DNA of 64,000 nucleotides, taken from positions 1,426,001 through 1,490,000 of the forward strand of contig NZ_JAHVIT010000001.1 of NCBI RefSeq assembly GCF_019801605.1. Direction: 5' to 3'. Shown here one piece after another: positions 8,435-16,547 of the stretch. The notes under the pieces are model-generated. The model ran no database searches. It had not been told where the DNA came from and was given only the letters and a program-made list of their open reading frames with translations. Both the position numbers and the translations under genes were made by a program. How positions within the stretch are numbered: position 1 is the stretch's first letter; each line of letters opens with the position of its first letter. This stretch comes from Maritimibacter alkaliphilus. Its GTDB lineage: Bacteria; Pseudomonadota; Alphaproteobacteria; Rhodobacterales; Rhodobacteraceae.

Positions 8435-9673
8435 ATGGCACGCGTGATCGTTCTGGGCGCCGGCATGGTCGGTACCGCCTCGGCCCTCGCCCTGCAGGCA
8501 CAGGGGCACGAGGTGGCGCTCATCGACCGCAAGGCACCGGGCCGCGAGACGAGCTACGGCAACGCCGGCATCATCCAGGGCGAAGCGGTGGAGCCCTACG
8601 CCCTGCCGGTCTCGCCTGCCAAGCTGCTGTCGCTGGCCATGGGCGCCGACAATGCCGTGCGGCTGACGCCTGCCGGGGTGCTGGGACAGCTGGGTGGCCT
8701 GCTCGGCTATCTCGCCAATTCGCTGCCCGCCCGCCACCGCAAGATCGCCGCAAGCTATGCGCAGCTCGTGAAGGCCGCCACCGCCGATCACGACGTGCTG
8801 ATCGAGGCCTCGGGCGCCGGCAACCTGATTACCAAGCAGGGCTTCCGCCAGGGCTACATGGATGCCGCCGCCTTCACGGCGATGGAGCCGGAGATCACCC
8901 GCCTCGCCCGCGATTACGGCGTGAACGCGGAACTGATGGACGGTGACGCGCTCGCCACGGCCGAGCCCGCGCTGAAGAAGCGCTTCGCCGGGGCGGTGCA
9001 CTGGCACGACGCATGGTCCTGTGCCAGTCCGGGGGACCTCGTGGGGGCCTATGCACAGCTGCTCGTCTCGCGCGGGGGGCAGCTGCTGACCGGCGACGCC
9101 ATGTCTCTGAAGCAGGTCGGCAGCGGCTGGCAGGTGATGAGCGACGGCGGCCCGGTCAGCGCCGAAAAGGTCGTCGTGGCGCTCGGCCCCTGGGCGCCGC
9201 AGCTGATGAAACGCTTCGGCTACCGCATCCCCATGGTGCGCAAGCGGGGCTATCACCTGCATTTCTCCGGCACCCACCGTCTGAACCTGCCCTTGATGCA
9301 CACCGGTGCCTCGACGGTCTTCTCGCCCATGAAGGACGGGCTGCGGGTCGCCACCGGGGCGGAGCTCGCCCCCATGTCGGCGCCCGTGAACCGGAGCCAG
9401 CTGATCAAGGCCGAGGCCGCCGCGCGCGCATTGCTCGACATCGGCCCGGCGGTGGAGGCCGACCCCTGGTTCGGCAACCGCCCCTGCATGCCGGACATGA
9501 TGCCGGTCATGGGCGAGATGCCCCGCCACCCCGGTCTCTGGGCGCATTTCGGTCACGGTCACCAGGGCTTCACCCTCGGCCCGACGACGGCGCGGCTGAT
9601 GGCCGATGCCATGGCGGGCGACAGCGGCCCGCTGGTGCAGGCGCTCTCGCCGCTGCGCTACACCGGCAAGTGA
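8435..9673 (+). CDS. FAD-dependent oxidoreductase, DadA-like (D-amino acid dehydrogenase family)
   Basis: A 412-residue flavoprotein of the DAO family. The N-terminal Rossmann motif VIVLGAGMVG (residues 4-13) is followed by the ADP-ribose acid in ALIDRK and the DadA-type RETSYGNAGII. The C-terminal FAD loop is FGHGHQGFTLGPTTARL. DadA enzymes oxidise D-amino acids to 2-oxo acids plus ammonia and pass electrons to the quinone pool; related members act on N-methyl or other secondary amines. The ATG at 8435 has CAGGAG just upstream. A deacylase on the other arm of the island would release a free amino acid for it (inference). Substrate unproven. Confidence 0.85.
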   Translation: MARVIVLGAGMVGTASALALQAQGHEVALIDRKAPGRETSYGNAGIIQGEAVEPYALPVSPAKLLSLAMGADNAVRLTPAGVLGQLGGLLGYLANSLPARHRKIAASYAQLVKAATADHDVLIEASGAGNLITKQGFRQGYMDAAAFTAMEPEITRLARDYGVNAELMDGDALATAEPALKKRFAGAVHWHDAWSCASPGDLVGAYAQLLVSRGGQLLTGDAMSLKQVGSGWQVMSDGGPVSAEKVVVALGPWAPQLMKRFGYRIPMVRKRGYHLHFSGTHRLNLPLMHTGASTVFSPMKDGLRVATGAELAPMSAPVNRSQLIKAEAAARALLDIGPAVEADPWFGNRPCMPDMMPVMGEMPRHPGLWAHFGHGHQGFTLGPTTARLMADAMAGDSGPLVQALSPLRYTGK

Positions 9674-9734
9674 GCCCTTCCCGCAGGCCGGGCCCGGCCG
9701 CAGCCTGAGCCACCGGTGGCCGGACGCGCCCTCG

Positions 9735-9769
9735 TGTCCGGTCTGTCCGGTCTGTCCGGTCTGTCCGGG
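9735..9769. repeat. Tandem 9-bp repeat TGTCCGGTC
   Basis: Three exact copies of TGTCCGGTC and a fourth ending in GGC, lying in the 310-base gap (9674-9983) between the flavoenzyme and peptidase genes. It reads as a slippage-prone microsatellite with no gene around it. Confidence 0.8.
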
Positions 9770-9815
9770 CCGATGCGCAGATGGCCCATGCAGCCCCTGG
9801 TCTGCGCCCCGCTCG

Positions 9816-9863
9816 CCCAAACGACCCGTCTCCCAAACGACCCGTCTCCCACACGGCCGCGCC
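9816..9863. repeat. Tandem 16-bp repeat CCCAAACGACCCGTCT
   Basis: Two exact 16-bp units and one degenerate unit, about 46 bases after the 9-bp repeat in the same gap. Nothing else is recognisable in this gap apart from the ribosome site of the next gene. Confidence 0.75.
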
Positions 9864-9983
9864 GCCCAAACGGCATCGCTTCCCATAGCACCCGGCACCA
9901 TGGTCATGCCCGCACCGGATCGCTTGGCGCGGCGCGCTTCTCCGCGCTAGGCTCGCGCCACCCGCGACCCGCCGGAGCCCCAG

Positions 9984-11165
9984 ATGCCGCAGCAGAGCCA
10001 GACCAGTCCCTCGCTCGTCTTTCCCGCCGGGGACTACCGCAACCGTACGGAGCGGCTGCAGGCGTCCATGGCGGGGGCCGGGATCGACGCACTTCTGCTG
10101 ACCCAGCCGGCGGATGTCTTTTATGTCACCGGCTTCCTCACGCGCTTCTGGGAAAGCCCCGCCCGCCCGTGGTTCATCGTCGTCCCCGCCACGGGCGATC
10201 CCGTCGCTGTCATCCCGGCCATCGGGGCCGAACTGATGGGCCGCTGCTGGCTGCGCGACATCCGCACATGGCCCGCCCCCGATCCCCGCGACGATGGCCT
10301 CTCCCTGCTCACCACGACCCTCGGAGACGTGGTGCCCCCGGGCGGCTGCATCGGCCTGCCCATGGGGCTGGAAACCCACCTGAGGATGCCGCTGGCCGAT
10401 TACACGGCGCTGCAGGAGGCCCTCGCCCCACGCCGGTTCGCGGATGCCACCGCCTGCGTGCAGCGCGTCCGCGAGATCAAGTCCGAGGCCGAAATCGATT
10501 GCATCCGCCGCAGCTGCACCCTCGCCGGGCGGGCCTTCGACCGGGTGCCGGAATTCGCCCTGCCCGGCCGCCCGCTGGAGGCCGTCTTCCGCGACTTCCA
10601 GATCGCCCTGCTGCAGGAGGGCGCCGACTGGGTCAGCTACGTCGCGGGCGGTGCAGGCCCCGATGGCTACGGCGACGTGATCTCGCCCGCCGGGCCCGTG
10701 CCGTTGCAGCGGGGCGACCTGCTTATGCTGGACACCGGCGCGGTGAAGGACGGCTATTTCTGCGACTTCGACCGCAACTATGCCATCGGCCCCGCGACCG
10801 AGCCGATGCGCCGGGCCCACCATGCGCTCTGGCAGGCGACGGAGGAGGCCATGGCGGCCCTGCGCCCCGGTCTGAGGGCCTGCGATCTGCATCGCCTCCT
10901 GAGCACCGCGCTGGAGCGTCACGGCGTCACGCCGCTCTCCGGGCGGCTGGGGCACGGTCTGGGCGTCACGCTGACGGAATGGCCCTCCCTCACCCCGCTG
11001 GACGAGACCGAGCTGCGTGCCGGCATGGTGCTGACGCTGGAGCCCGGCTGCGAGACCCGCGATGGCGCGATCATGGTGCACGAGGAGAACATCGTCCTGC
11101 GCGACACCCGGGTCGAGCTGCTCTCTCCCCGCGCCCCCGAAACCCTGCCGGAGATCGGTGCATGA
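9984..11165 (+). CDS. M24-family metallopeptidase (Xaa-Pro dipeptidase/creatinase fold)
   Basis: A 393-residue protein with a creatinase-type N-terminal domain (DYRNRTERLQASMAGAGIDALLL) and a pita-bread catalytic domain. The five metal ligands are visible as Asp in MLDTGA, Asp in CDFDRN, His in LGHGLGV, Glu in TLEPG and Glu in VHEEN. The family cleaves X-Pro dipeptides, creatine or cyclic-amidine-derived compounds such as ectoine. The next gene overlaps its stop as ATGA. An M24 protein beside an Asp/Glu-racemase-like protein and a TRAP transporter recalls the EutD/EutA pair of ectoine-use clusters, but the rest of that pathway is missing here. Family secure, substrate open. Confidence 0.85.
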   Translation: MPQQSQTSPSLVFPAGDYRNRTERLQASMAGAGIDALLLTQPADVFYVTGFLTRFWESPARPWFIVVPATGDPVAVIPAIGAELMGRCWLRDIRTWPAPDPRDDGLSLLTTTLGDVVPPGGCIGLPMGLETHLRMPLADYTALQEALAPRRFADATACVQRVREIKSEAEIDCIRRSCTLAGRAFDRVPEFALPGRPLEAVFRDFQIALLQEGADWVSYVAGGAGPDGYGDVISPAGPVPLQRGDLLMLDTGAVKDGYFCDFDRNYAIGPATEPMRRAHHALWQATEEAMAALRPGLRACDLHRLLSTALERHGVTPLSGRLGHGLGVTLTEWPSLTPLDETELRAGMVLTLEPGCETRDGAIMVHEENIVLRDTRVELLSPRAPETLPEIGA

Positions 11166-11905
11166 CCAACTTCCCCTACGTGCTGGAAGACGACCCCACG
11201 CCGCGCCTTGGCCTCGTGGCGCTGCAGGTGGACGAGACCATAGAGGGCGACTTCAGGTGCCTCTTCCCGCCCGCCGTCGCCCGCCTGCACGTGACCCGCG
11301 TGCCCTCGGGGGCCGAACTGACGCCCGACACGATCGCCGCGATGGCCCTGACCCTGCCCGCCGCCGCAGCCCTGCTGCCGCCGGCCGCGGCCTTCGATGT
11401 GGTCGCCTATGGCTGCACCTCGGGGACGACGCTGATCGGGGCGGAGCGGGTCCATACGCTGTTGAAGGGCGCCACCCGCACGGCAGAGACAAGCGATCCC
11501 CTGACCGCGGCGCTCGCGGCCTTCCGGCACCTCGGGGTGCGCCGTGTCTCGGTGGTCTCGCCCTATATCGCGCCCGTGGCCCTGCCGATCCGCCATGCCT
11601 TCGAGGCCGGCGGGCTGACCGTGCCCGATACGCTGTCCTTCGGAGAGGAGATCGAATCCCGCGTGGCACGGATCGCCCCGGCCTCGATCACGGATGCCGC
11701 CCGCCACCTCGCCCGCGAAAGCGCGCCCGACGCGCTCTTCCTCTCCTGCACCAACCTGCGCACGCTCGATATCCTCGCGCCGCTGGAACGCGAACTGGGC
11801 CTGCCGGTGCTCAGCTCGAACCAGGTCCTCGCATGGCACATGGCGCAGCTGGCGGGGATCGACATGCCGGAGGGCGACTTCGGCGCCCTGCTCTCCCGCG
11901 GCTGA
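11162..11905 (+). CDS. Asp/Glu racemase / maleate isomerase superfamily protein
   Basis: A 247-residue protein with the two catalytic-type cysteines of the superfamily: YGCTSGT near residue 84 and LSCTNLR near residue 197. That spacing fits maleate cis-trans isomerase, arylmalonate decarboxylase and EutA-like members rather than classical MurI. It is translationally coupled to the M24 gene (ATGA) and closes the operon. It could racemise or isomerise an amino acid or dicarboxylate intermediate. The reaction cannot be decided without a substrate. Confidence 0.82.
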   Translation: MTNFPYVLEDDPTPRLGLVALQVDETIEGDFRCLFPPAVARLHVTRVPSGAELTPDTIAAMALTLPAAAALLPPAAAFDVVAYGCTSGTTLIGAERVHTLLKGATRTAETSDPLTAALAAFRHLGVRRVSVVSPYIAPVALPIRHAFEAGGLTVPDTLSFGEEIESRVARIAPASITDAARHLARESAPDALFLSCTNLRTLDILAPLERELGLPVLSSNQVLAWHMAQLAGIDMPEGDFGALLSRG

Positions 11906-11973
11906 GACCGCGGGGGTCAGGTCAAGGCAGGGGACCGGGCCTGAACGCAGGCCTGAAGCCGGTCCCCGAAACG

Positions 11974-12004
11974 AAGAAAGGCCCCGGTAAAACCGAGACC
12001 TTTC
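11974..12004. terminator. Bidirectional terminator between the racemase-like gene and tRNA-Val
   Basis: A nine-pair stem (GGCCCCGGT / ACCGAGACC, three G-T pairs) with an AAA loop, flanked by AAA and TTT. On the minus strand it ends in a T-rich tail (TTTCTT), so it mainly terminates the HU-tRNA transcript while also facing the racemase operon. Confidence 0.75.
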
Positions 12005-12014
12005 AAGGAATTAA

Positions 12015-12089
12015 TGGTGGGTGATAAGAGATTCGAACTCCTGACATCTTCGATGTGAACGAAGCGCTCTACCACTGAGCTAATCACCC
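12015..12089 (-). tRNA. tRNA-Val (anticodon CAC)
   Basis: A full cloverleaf on the minus strand. Acceptor GGGTGAT pairs with ATCACCC, the D arm is GCTC...GAGC, and the anticodon stem CTTCG/CGAAG has loop TTCACAT, giving anticodon CAC for GUG codons. The T arm is AGGAG-TTCGAAT-CTCTT. The discriminator A is followed by an encoded CCA. It begins 13 bases after the HU-like stop codon, so it is probably processed from that transcript. Confidence 0.96.
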
Positions 12090-12102
12090 GTTGGCGGGTT
12101 CT

Positions 12103-12990
12103 TTAGCGATCCTTTTCGGGGTCTGCAAGCGGGTCTTTCGACTTTCCGTCGATTTCTTTTGCGACCTTACGTCGGATCTTGCACTTGATCACCGAGGTCT
12201 CGCGTCCGGGCTTCACGCCTTCGACGATCAGCTTGCCCAATGGGTGCAGATCGGCCGAGCGGCCCGCGTTCACTTCCTCGCCCAGAATGCGCAGCATCGA
12301 CTCGACCACCGGACGGATCTCGTTCGGACGGCGCTGCATGTCAGCGGCCACGGCGGTCACGAGTTGGCGCAGCTTCATAGGGTTCCCGGCGGCCTTGCGC
12401 GCGGCCTTGGCCGTGGGTTTGCCAGTTTGATTGCCAGTTTGCTTCGGCGCGTCCTGGAGCCCCGGCTTGGCGGCTGAACTGTCTGCCGGCTTGGCACCCT
12501 CGGACATGGCCCCTGCGCCGGTCTCCGGGTCAACATCCGGGCCGGCCTCCGGGGTCGCGCCCCGCCCTTCGACCTTCTTGGCCCGCATCTTGCGCCGCGC
12601 ACCGCCTTCGGCCACCTGCGCCATGGCGGGTGCCTCGAGGCGGGCCTCCACCTCGACCGGCGCGACCTGCGCCAGCGTCTCGGCGATGGTGCCGTCAGTC
12701 GTCTCGGTGTCGGTTAATGCCTCTTCGACCGGCGCGGCCTTCCTGCCCCGGGCCGATTTCGCCTTGGGCTGCCCTTCAGAGGCCTCCGCCGAAGCCTCCG
12801 CAGTGGCCTCTGCCGCGGTCCCGCGCACCTTCGCCGCCTCGGCATCCGCCGCCCTGCGCGCGGCCTGCCGCTGCTGCCACGGCTTCAGGGGCGCCTCCGC
12901 GGCGGTCTCATCACTGCCGGCACGGGTGCCGGCGTCACTGTCAGTGGTCGGTTCGAGGGCGAAATCCGCCTCTCTCATTTCTTTACCCAT
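12103..12990 (-). CDS. HU-like nucleoid protein with long Ala/Lys-rich N-terminal region
   Basis: A 295-residue protein. Residues 1 to about 200 are low-complexity, rich in Ala, Glu, Lys and Pro, and reminiscent of histone-H1-like tails. Residues about 205-280 (from MKLRQLVTAV to KCKIRRK) look like an HU/IHF-type DNA-binding domain, with LHPLGKLIVEGVKPGRETSVIKCKIRR as the arm and sheet region. Normal HU is about 90 residues, so this is a large variant. I chose the ATG at 12990 for its GAGG ribosome site five bases upstream; the frame is open to 13104. It lies just upstream of tRNA-Val. The role as a DNA-compacting or gene-regulating protein is inferred. Confidence 0.7.
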   Translation of the reverse strand: MGKEMREADFALEPTTDSDAGTRAGSDETAAEAPLKPWQQRQAARRAADAEAAKVRGTAAEATAEASAEASEGQPKAKSARGRKAAPVEEALTDTETTDGTIAETLAQVAPVEVEARLEAPAMAQVAEGGARRKMRAKKVEGRGATPEAGPDVDPETGAGAMSEGAKPADSSAAKPGLQDAPKQTGNQTGKPTAKAARKAAGNPMKLRQLVTAVAADMQRRPNEIRPVVESMLRILGEEVNAGRSADLHPLGKLIVEGVKPGRETSVIKCKIRRKVAKEIDGKSKDPLADPEKDR

Positions 12991-13070
12991 AACTGCCTCG
13001 TTAACTGCTCTGCTTTTTTGTTCCCTCAGCTGTAGCACGCTTTTCCCTGAAAATCCATTCTCACCACACA

Positions 13071-13101
13071 AGAGAAAGCGCGCGCCCCGGGGGACGCGCG
13101 C
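13071..13101 (-). terminator. Terminator after lon
   Basis: On the minus strand GCGCGCG and CGCGCGC enclose an inner C-rich/G-rich extension and are followed by TTTCTCT. It stands about 50 bases after the lon stop codon. Confidence 0.7.
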
Positions 13102-13151
13102 CATACTTTGTGCCTGCGACGAGGGATCGCCGCGGAAGGGTCAGACCCGGG

Positions 13152-15566
13152 TCAGTGCGCCGTGGCGCCCGAGGTCGAGCCGGTGGCCTCCTTGGCGGCC
13201 GCCGCTGCCGCGGCTTCCTCCTCGGCCAACTCGTCCCATTCGATGGGCTCCGGCTGACGGATCAGCGCCTGCTTCAGCACCTCCTTCACGTGGGTGACGG
13301 GGATGATGGTCAGCCCTTCCTTCACGTTGTCGGGGATGTCGGCCAGGTCCTTCTCGTTCTCCTGCGGGATGAAGACCGTGGTGATCCCGCCCCGAAGCGC
13401 GGCCAGCAGTTTCTCCTTCAGGCCGCCGATGGGCATCGCATTGCCCCGCAGCGAGACCTCGCCGGTCATGGCGATGTCCTTGCGGACGGGGATCTGCGTC
13501 AGCACCGAGACGATCGAGGTCACCATCGCCAGACCGGCCGAGGGGCCGTCCTTGGGCGTGGCCCCGTCGGGCACGTGCACGTGGATGTCCCACTTGTCGA
13601 AGCGCGGCGGTTTCACCCCGATCTCGGGCGCGATGGAACGGACGTAGGAAGAGGCCGCATCGATCGACTCCTTCATCACGTCGCCCAGTTTGCCCGTCGT
13701 CTTCATCCGGCCCTTGCCCGGCAGGCGCAGCGCCTCGATCGACAGCAGGTCACCGCCGACAGAGGTCCAGGCCAGCCCGGTCACGACGCCGATCTGGTCT
13801 TCCTTCTCGGCCAGGCCATAGCGGTACTTCTTCACGCCCAGGAAGTCGTCGAGGTTGTCCTCGGTCACGACCACCTTCTTGGTCTCGCCCTTGATGATCT
13901 GGGTCACGGCTTTCCGTGCCAGCTTGGCGATCTCGCGCTTGAGGCTCCGCACGCCCGCCTCGCGCGTGTAGCGCTGGATCATCTCGGACAGGGCACCATC
14001 GGTGATCTCGAACTCGCCCTTGCGCAGACCGTGGTTCTTCACCTCTTCGGCGATCAGGTGCTGCTTGGCGATTTCGCGTTTCTCATCCTCGGTGTAGCCG
14101 GCGAGAGAGATGATCTCCATCCGGTCGAGAAGCGGCCCCGGCATGTTGTAGCTGTTGGCCGTGGTCAGGAACATCACGTTCGACAGGTCGTATTCCACCT
14201 CGAGGTAGTGGTCCACGAAGGTCGAGTTCTGTTCCGGATCAAGCACTTCGAGCATGGCCGACGCCGGGTCGCCCCGGAAGTCCTGCCCCATCTTGTCGAT
14301 CTCGTCGAGCAGGATGAGCGGGTTCGTCGTCTTGGCCTTCTTCAGCGCCTGGATGATCTTGCCGGGCATCGAGCCGATGTAGGTCCGGCGGTGACCGCGG
14401 ATCTCGGATTCGTCACGCACGCCACCCAGCGAGATGCGGATGAACTCGCGTCCCGTGGCCTTGGCGACCGATTTGCCGAGGCTGGTCTTACCCACGCCCG
14501 GAGGGCCGACGAGGCACATGATCGGCCCCTTCAGCTTCTGGCTGCGCTGCTGCACGGCGAGGTACTCGACGATCCGTTCCTTGACCTTCTCGAGGCCGTA
14601 GTGATCGGCATCCAGCACCTTCTCGGCGTGGCCGAGGTTCTTCTTGGTGCGGCTCTTCACGCCCCACGGAATGGACAGCATCCAGTCGAGGTAGTTGCGC
14701 ACGACCGTGGCCTCGGCCGACATCGGGCTCATGTTCTTGAGCTTCTTGATCTCGGCATCGGCCTTTTCGCGGGCCTCTTTCGACAGCTTGGTGGCCGCGA
14801 TCTTGGCTTCCAGCTCGGCGACCTCGTTCTGGCCTTCCTCGCCGTCCCCCAGCTCGCGCTGGATCGCCTTCATCTGTTCGTTCAGGTAGTACTCGCGCTG
14901 CGTCCGCTCCATCTGCGACTTCACGCGGGTCTTGATCTTCTTCTCGACCTGAAGGACGGACATTTCGCCCTGCATCAGGCCATAGACCTTCTCCAGACGC
15001 TCGGACACGGTGAGGGTTTCCAGAAGCTCCTGCTTCTGGGCCACTTCGATGCCGAGGTGCCCGGCCACGAGGTCCGCCAGCTTCGCCGCGTCCGAGGTCT
15101 CGGCCACGGCGGTCAGCGCCTCCTCGGGGATGTTCTTCTTGGCCTTGGCGTAGCGTTCGAACTCGGCCCCGACCGAGCGCAGCAGCGCCTCGATGGTTTC
15201 CTCGTCGCCATCGGCCTCTTCGAGCAGGTCGATCCGCGCTTCGAAGAAGTCGTCGTTCTCGACATACTCGGTGATGCGCACCCGCGACTGGCCCTCCACC
15301 AGCACCTTCACGGTGCCATCGGGCAGTTTCAGCAGCTGCAGCACGTTGGCCAGCACGCCGGTGCGGTAGATGCCGTCCGTGCTGGGATCGTCTTCGGCCG
15401 GGTCGATCTGGCTGGACAGCAGGATCTGACGGTTGTCGGCCATCACCTCTTCCAGCGCGCGCACGGATTTCTCGCGGCCCACGAAGAGCGGCACGATCAT
15501 GTGCGGGAAGACCACGATATCACGCAGCGGCAACACCGGGTAGGACGGGTTGAGAGGCTCTTGCAT
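13152..15566 (-). CDS. lon: ATP-dependent protease Lon
   Basis: An 804-residue cytoplasmic AAA+ protease that degrades misfolded and short-lived regulatory proteins. In order it has the N-terminal substrate-binding LON domain from [20 protein letters not shown], a coiled-coil region around residues 190-270, the ATPase domain with Walker [10 protein letters not shown] and Walker [10 protein letters not shown], and the serine-lysine protease domain with the catalytic Ser in [10 protein letters not shown] and Lys in [10 protein letters not shown]. The C-terminal tail is Ala-rich. The start has an AAGGA site. A heat-shock-type promoter lies about 75 bases upstream. It is a single-gene unit closed by a terminator. 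Confidence 0.97.
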   Translation of the reverse strand: MQEPLNPSYPVLPLRDIVVFPHMIVPLFVGREKSVRALEEVMADNRQILLSSQIDPAEDDPSTDGIYRTGVLANVLQLLKLPDGTVKVLVEGQSRVRITEYVENDDFFEARIDLLEEADGDEETIEALLRSVGAEFERYAKAKKNIPEEALTAVAETSDAAKLADLVAGHLGIEVAQKQELLETLTVSERLEKVYGLMQGEMSVLQVEKKIKTRVKSQMERTQREYYLNEQMKAIQRELGDGEEGQNEVAELEAKIAATKLSKEAREKADAEIKKLKNMSPMSAEATVVRNYLDWMLSIPWGVKSRTKKNLGHAEKVLDADHYGLEKVKERIVEYLAVQQRSQKLKGPIMCLVGPPGVGKTSLGKSVAKATGREFIRISLGGVRDESEIRGHRRTYIGSMPGKIIQALKKAKTTNPLILLDEIDKMGQDFRGDPASAMLEVLDPEQNSTFVDHYLEVEYDLSNVMFLTTANSYNMPGPLLDRMEIISLAGYTEDEKREIAKQHLIAEEVKNHGLRKGEFEITDGALSEMIQRYTREAGVRSLKREIAKLARKAVTQIIKGETKKVVVTEDNLDDFLGVKKYRYGLAEKEDQIGVVTGLAWTSVGGDLLSIEALRLPGKGRMKTTGKLGDVMKESIDAASSYVRSIAPEIGVKPPRFDKWDIHVHVPDGATPKDGPSAGLAMVTSIVSVLTQIPVRKDIAMTGEVSLRGNAMPIGGLKEKLLAALRGGITTVFIPQENEKDLADIPDNVKEGLTIIPVTHVKEVLKQALIRQPEPIEWDELAEEEAAAAAAAKEATGSTSGATAH

Positions 15567-15642
15567 GCTCTATCCTTATCTATGGCAGGCGGTACCGGCC
15601 CCGTGTCACGGCGACCCCGACCACCTCCTGTTATGGAGTGTT

Positions 15643-15671
15643 AAACTGGGGGTGCCTGTCCCCCGTTTCAA
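15643..15671 (-). promoter_or_regulatory. Sigma-32 (RpoH)-type promoter of lon
   Basis: On the minus strand TTGAA (15671-15667) is followed after 15 bases by CCCCAGTTT (15651-15643), close to the RpoH consensus CTTGAA-N(13-17)-CCCCATTT. It would give a leader of about 70 bases, in keeping with heat-shock control of lon. Confidence 0.65.
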
Positions 15672-15809
15672 CCTCGGTTCGGACCAGCATGCCCGTGCGG
15701 CGCGGGCGCGGCAAGGCGCGAATGCCCCGTTTACCGTGAAAATTGCCGCCACCCGCCGTTGCACGGACCAGAGTGCCGCAAGGACACCCGAAACCCGCGT
15801 TTCAGGGCC

Positions 15810-16430
15810 TCATTGCGCCGCCCGGTGGAACGTGATGAATCGCCGGCCGTGCATGTCCACGCCGCCCGGAGCGGTCTCGGTGACATTCATCAGCATGACC
15901 CCGGCCAACTCCTCTTCGCTGAGGATATGCAGCCAGACCTGGAAGGAAACAGCTGCCCCCTCCTGCGTCACGGCACCGGTGAATTCCGCGATCTGCAGCA
16001 GGTCGGCGGTGCAGTCGGGCACCCGGTCCAGCGCGTTGAAATCCATCTGCCGCTGCATCTCGGCGGGCAGGTCCGGGGCCAGGTCCCCGAGGTGCTTGCC
16101 CAGCAGGCTGTAGTCGCCCCGCGGCCGGTCCATCAGCGTCACGGGCCGTTGGCCGAAACTCTCGGCGTTCACGAAAAGCTGACCGTCCACGAGGGTCATC
16201 TCGGCGGTATCGTCGGGCTCGGGCGGCAAGGGCATCACCATGCCCCCGGGCATGAAGACGGCGCCGGGCCCGTTCTCCACGGTCCAGACCCCGGCCAGCA
16301 GCGGGGCCGCGACCGCGTCGAAGTCTTCGGCGCCCAGGGTGCAGCCATCCAGCACGGGCGCCGCCATGAGAGCGGTACTGAGAGAGGGGGCCGTGGCCAG
16401 AAGGGCCGCGGCAAGGGAAAAGACACGCAT
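15810..16430 (-). CDS. Exported protein of unknown function
   Basis: A 206-residue protein with a clear signal peptide at residues 1 to about 23 (MRVFSLAAALLATAPSL, cleavage near LMA-AP). The mature part has two cysteines (DGCTLG, PDCTAD) that could form one disulfide and a C-terminal beta-rich part (HGRRFITFHR). The ATG at 16430 has GGAG seven bases upstream; longer starts would bury the signal peptide. I recognise no family. It sits alone between lon and an Old Yellow Enzyme gene and is probably periplasmic. Confidence 0.65.
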   Translation of the reverse strand: MRVFSLAAALLATAPSLSTALMAAPVLDGCTLGAEDFDAVAAPLLAGVWTVENGPGAVFMPGGMVMPLPPEPDDTAEMTLVDGQLFVNAESFGQRPVTLMDRPRGDYSLLGKHLGDLAPDLPAEMQRQMDFNALDRVPDCTADLLQIAEFTGAVTQEGAAVSFQVWLHILSEEELAGVMLMNVTETAPGGVDMHGRRFITFHRAAQ

Positions 16431-16547
16431 CAAATCACTCCGGTCGAAATCTGCGTCCAGCATCCCCGGAATGGCCGCGGGGGCAAGGCGGGAATTCCCC
16501 ACCCTGCCCCCGGCCAAGGTCTCATAGGTCTCGCAGCGAGCGCCCGG

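Noticed and set aside
9735-9863. Possible CRISPR array from the evenly repeated short units
   Set aside because: Units are 9 and 16 bp with no spacers between them, and no cas gene is near. They are simple tandem repeats.
9984-11165. Ectoine hydrolase (EutD/DoeA)
   Set aside because: Other ectoine-use genes are absent and the N-terminal half lacks the segments I associate with that enzyme. Only the family is supported.
11162-11905. Glutamate racemase MurI
   Set aside because: The two Cys motifs fit the wider superfamily, but length, spacing and operon context point to the maleate-isomerase/EutA-like branch; peptidoglycan context is missing.
13110-15644. An 844-residue open frame on the plus strand opposite lon
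   Set aside because: It is the antisense shadow of lon, rich in His, Gly, Arg and Leu as expected from reversed GC-rich codons, with no recognisable domain.
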